Shown here in pieces: positions 63,172 through 64,000 of a DNA stretch of 64,000 nt. The position numbers and the translations under genes were made by a program. The stretch comes from Marinilabilia salmonicolor JCM 21150 (lineage in GTDB: Bacteria > Bacteroidota > Bacteroidia > Bacteroidales > Marinilabiliaceae): positions 1 to 64,000 of the forward strand of contig NZ_AJKI01000011.1 of assembly GCF_000259075.1 (NCBI RefSeq). The letters are read 5' to 3'. Within the stretch, counting starts at the first letter, position 1. Every line of letters begins with the position of its first letter. Below the pieces are notes generated by a model. That model did not search any database and was not told the DNA's origin. It saw only the letters and a program-made list of their open reading frames with translations.

Positions 63172-64000
63172 ATGGCATTACAATGTGGCATCGTAGGTTT
63201 ACCCAATGTGGGAAAATCCACACTTTTTAATTGTCTGTCGAACGCCAAAGCTCAATCGGCGAACTTCCCGTTTTGCACCATCGAACCCAATGTGGGCGTA
63301 ATTACTGTCCCTGATGAAAGGCTGGTACAACTGGAAAAACTGGTCAAGCCCCAAAAGGTGGTTCCCACCACTGTGGAAATTGTGGATATTGCCGGGCTGG
63401 TCAAAGGTGCAAGCAAAGGAGAAGGACTGGGGAATAAATTTCTTGCCAATATCCGCGAAACCGATGCCATCATTCATGTTCTCAGATGCTTTGAGGACGA
63501 CAATGTAACACATGTGGATGGATCCATTGACCCGGTTCGCGACAAAGATGTTATTGATATGGAACTTCAGCTCAAAGACCTGGAGACCATTGATGGCAGA
63601 ATCACAAAAACTGAAAAAATTGCCAAAACATCTAAAGACCCTGAAGCCAAAAGATTGCTTGATGTTCTTTTAAAATATAAAGCAGCACTTGAAAGCGGGA
63701 AATCAGCCAGGACAGTAGAACTCTCCGAGCAGGAGCAAAAGGTAGCCAAAGATCTTTTTCTCCTGACCAACAAACCCATCATGTATGTATGCAACGTAGA
63801 TGAAGCATCTGTGATAACCGGCAACAAGCATGTGGAAGCGGTAATAGAAAACGTCAAAGATGAAGACGCACAGGTTCTGGTAATTGCCGCACAAACCGAA
63901 GCAGAAATTGCCGAACTGGAGACCTTCGAAGAACGCCAGATGTTTCTGGACGATTTGGGACTTAAAGAGTCTGGTGTATCAAAGTTGATTCGTTCAGCCT
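63172..64000 (+). CDS. ychF: Redox-regulated ATPase YchF (partial, runs off the window)
   Basis: The first 276 residues are visible; the open frame continues past 64000. OBG-family G domain: GLPNVGKSTLFN P-loop (10-20), NFPFCTIEPNVGVI, VDIAGLVKGASKGEGLGNKF (switch II), and N208-V-D-E211 in place of NKxD, the change that gives YchF its ATP preference. A helical insertion follows the G3 region. Ribosome-associated ATPase, stress-related. The start fits the family (MALQCGIVGLPN). Confidence 0.95.
   Translation, partial: MALQCGIVGLPNVGKSTLFNCLSNAKAQSANFPFCTIEPNVGVITVPDERLVQLEKLVKPQKVVPTTVEIVDIAGLVKGASKGEGLGNKFLANIRETDAIIHVLRCFEDDNVTHVDGSIDPVRDKDVIDMELQLKDLETIDGRITKTEKIAKTSKDPEAKRLLDVLLKYKAALESGKSARTVELSEQEQKVAKDLFLLTNKPIMYVCNVDEASVITGNKHVEAVIENVKDEDAQVLVIAAQTEAEIAELETFEERQMFLDDLGLKESGVSKLIRSA

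Overview
The window is a chromosomal segment of a Bacteroidota bacterium, probably from the Marinilabiliales or a nearby order (the order is an inference). Evidence for the phylum: promoters of the form TTG-N19-21-TAnnTTTGC (tRNA-Lys, miaB and two leftward promoters at the left edge), start codons without clear Shine-Dalgarno sequences, a secreted protein with a type IX secretion C-terminal sorting domain, a GldE-like CNNM protein, glycine-lipid-type acyltransferases, and a dcw cluster with Bacteroidota features (YqeY after ftsZ, mraY with a large insertion, PASTA-tailed FtsI). MurE carries DNPR, so the peptidoglycan is probably of the meso-diaminopimelate type.

Layout. 1-650: two tandem leftward promoters, probably serving an rRNA operon or other highly transcribed unit off the left edge, and an 8-bp tandem repeat. 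652-5600: a glycosyltransferase, then pyrC, a small lipoprotein, pncB and pncA (pyrimidine synthesis and NAD salvage). 5.7-8.1 kb: palindromic extragenic repeats around a leftward aspartate kinase. 8.2-20.5 kb: mfd, a convergent receiver-PAS protein, then the envelope run coaX, outer-membrane barrel, TPR protein, lptC, gldE-like, ppiD-like. 20.6-36.5 kb: an uninterrupted leftward dcw cluster from mraZ to ftsZ and yqeY, with three 10-bp-spaced GTGGT repeats (a likely MraZ operator) upstream. 36.9-41.6 kb: two acyltransferases of the glycine/ornithine-lipid type, a pyridine nucleotide-disulfide oxidoreductase without the redox cysteines, and a serine hydrolase. 41.6-51.8 kb: purF, a SPOR protein, a universal stress protein, yebC, miaB, an AhpD-like protein, a PlsC-like acyltransferase, aspS and tadA. 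51.8-53.9 kb: a T9SS-secreted protein preceded by an array of TGACGAAC repeats, four at exact 21-bp spacing (LytTR-like operator), then long palindromic elements. 53.9-59.0 kb: a double hot-dog protein, a membrane spermidine-synthase-like protein and a MEMO-AMMECR1 fusion. 59.2-64 kb: tRNA-Lys, a solitary histidine ammonia-lyase, an ECF sigma / anti-sigma / Spy-like unit interrupted by extragenic repeats, and the start of ychF.

Most of the window is core metabolism, cell division and envelope biogenesis. The less ordinary material is the MEMO-AMMECR1 fusion with its membrane aminopropyltransferase-like partner, the 21-bp-phased operator array, the MraZ operator, and several families of long palindromic extragenic repeats that recur across the window, one of them carrying a nested insertion and two of them splitting the sigma/anti-sigma unit.
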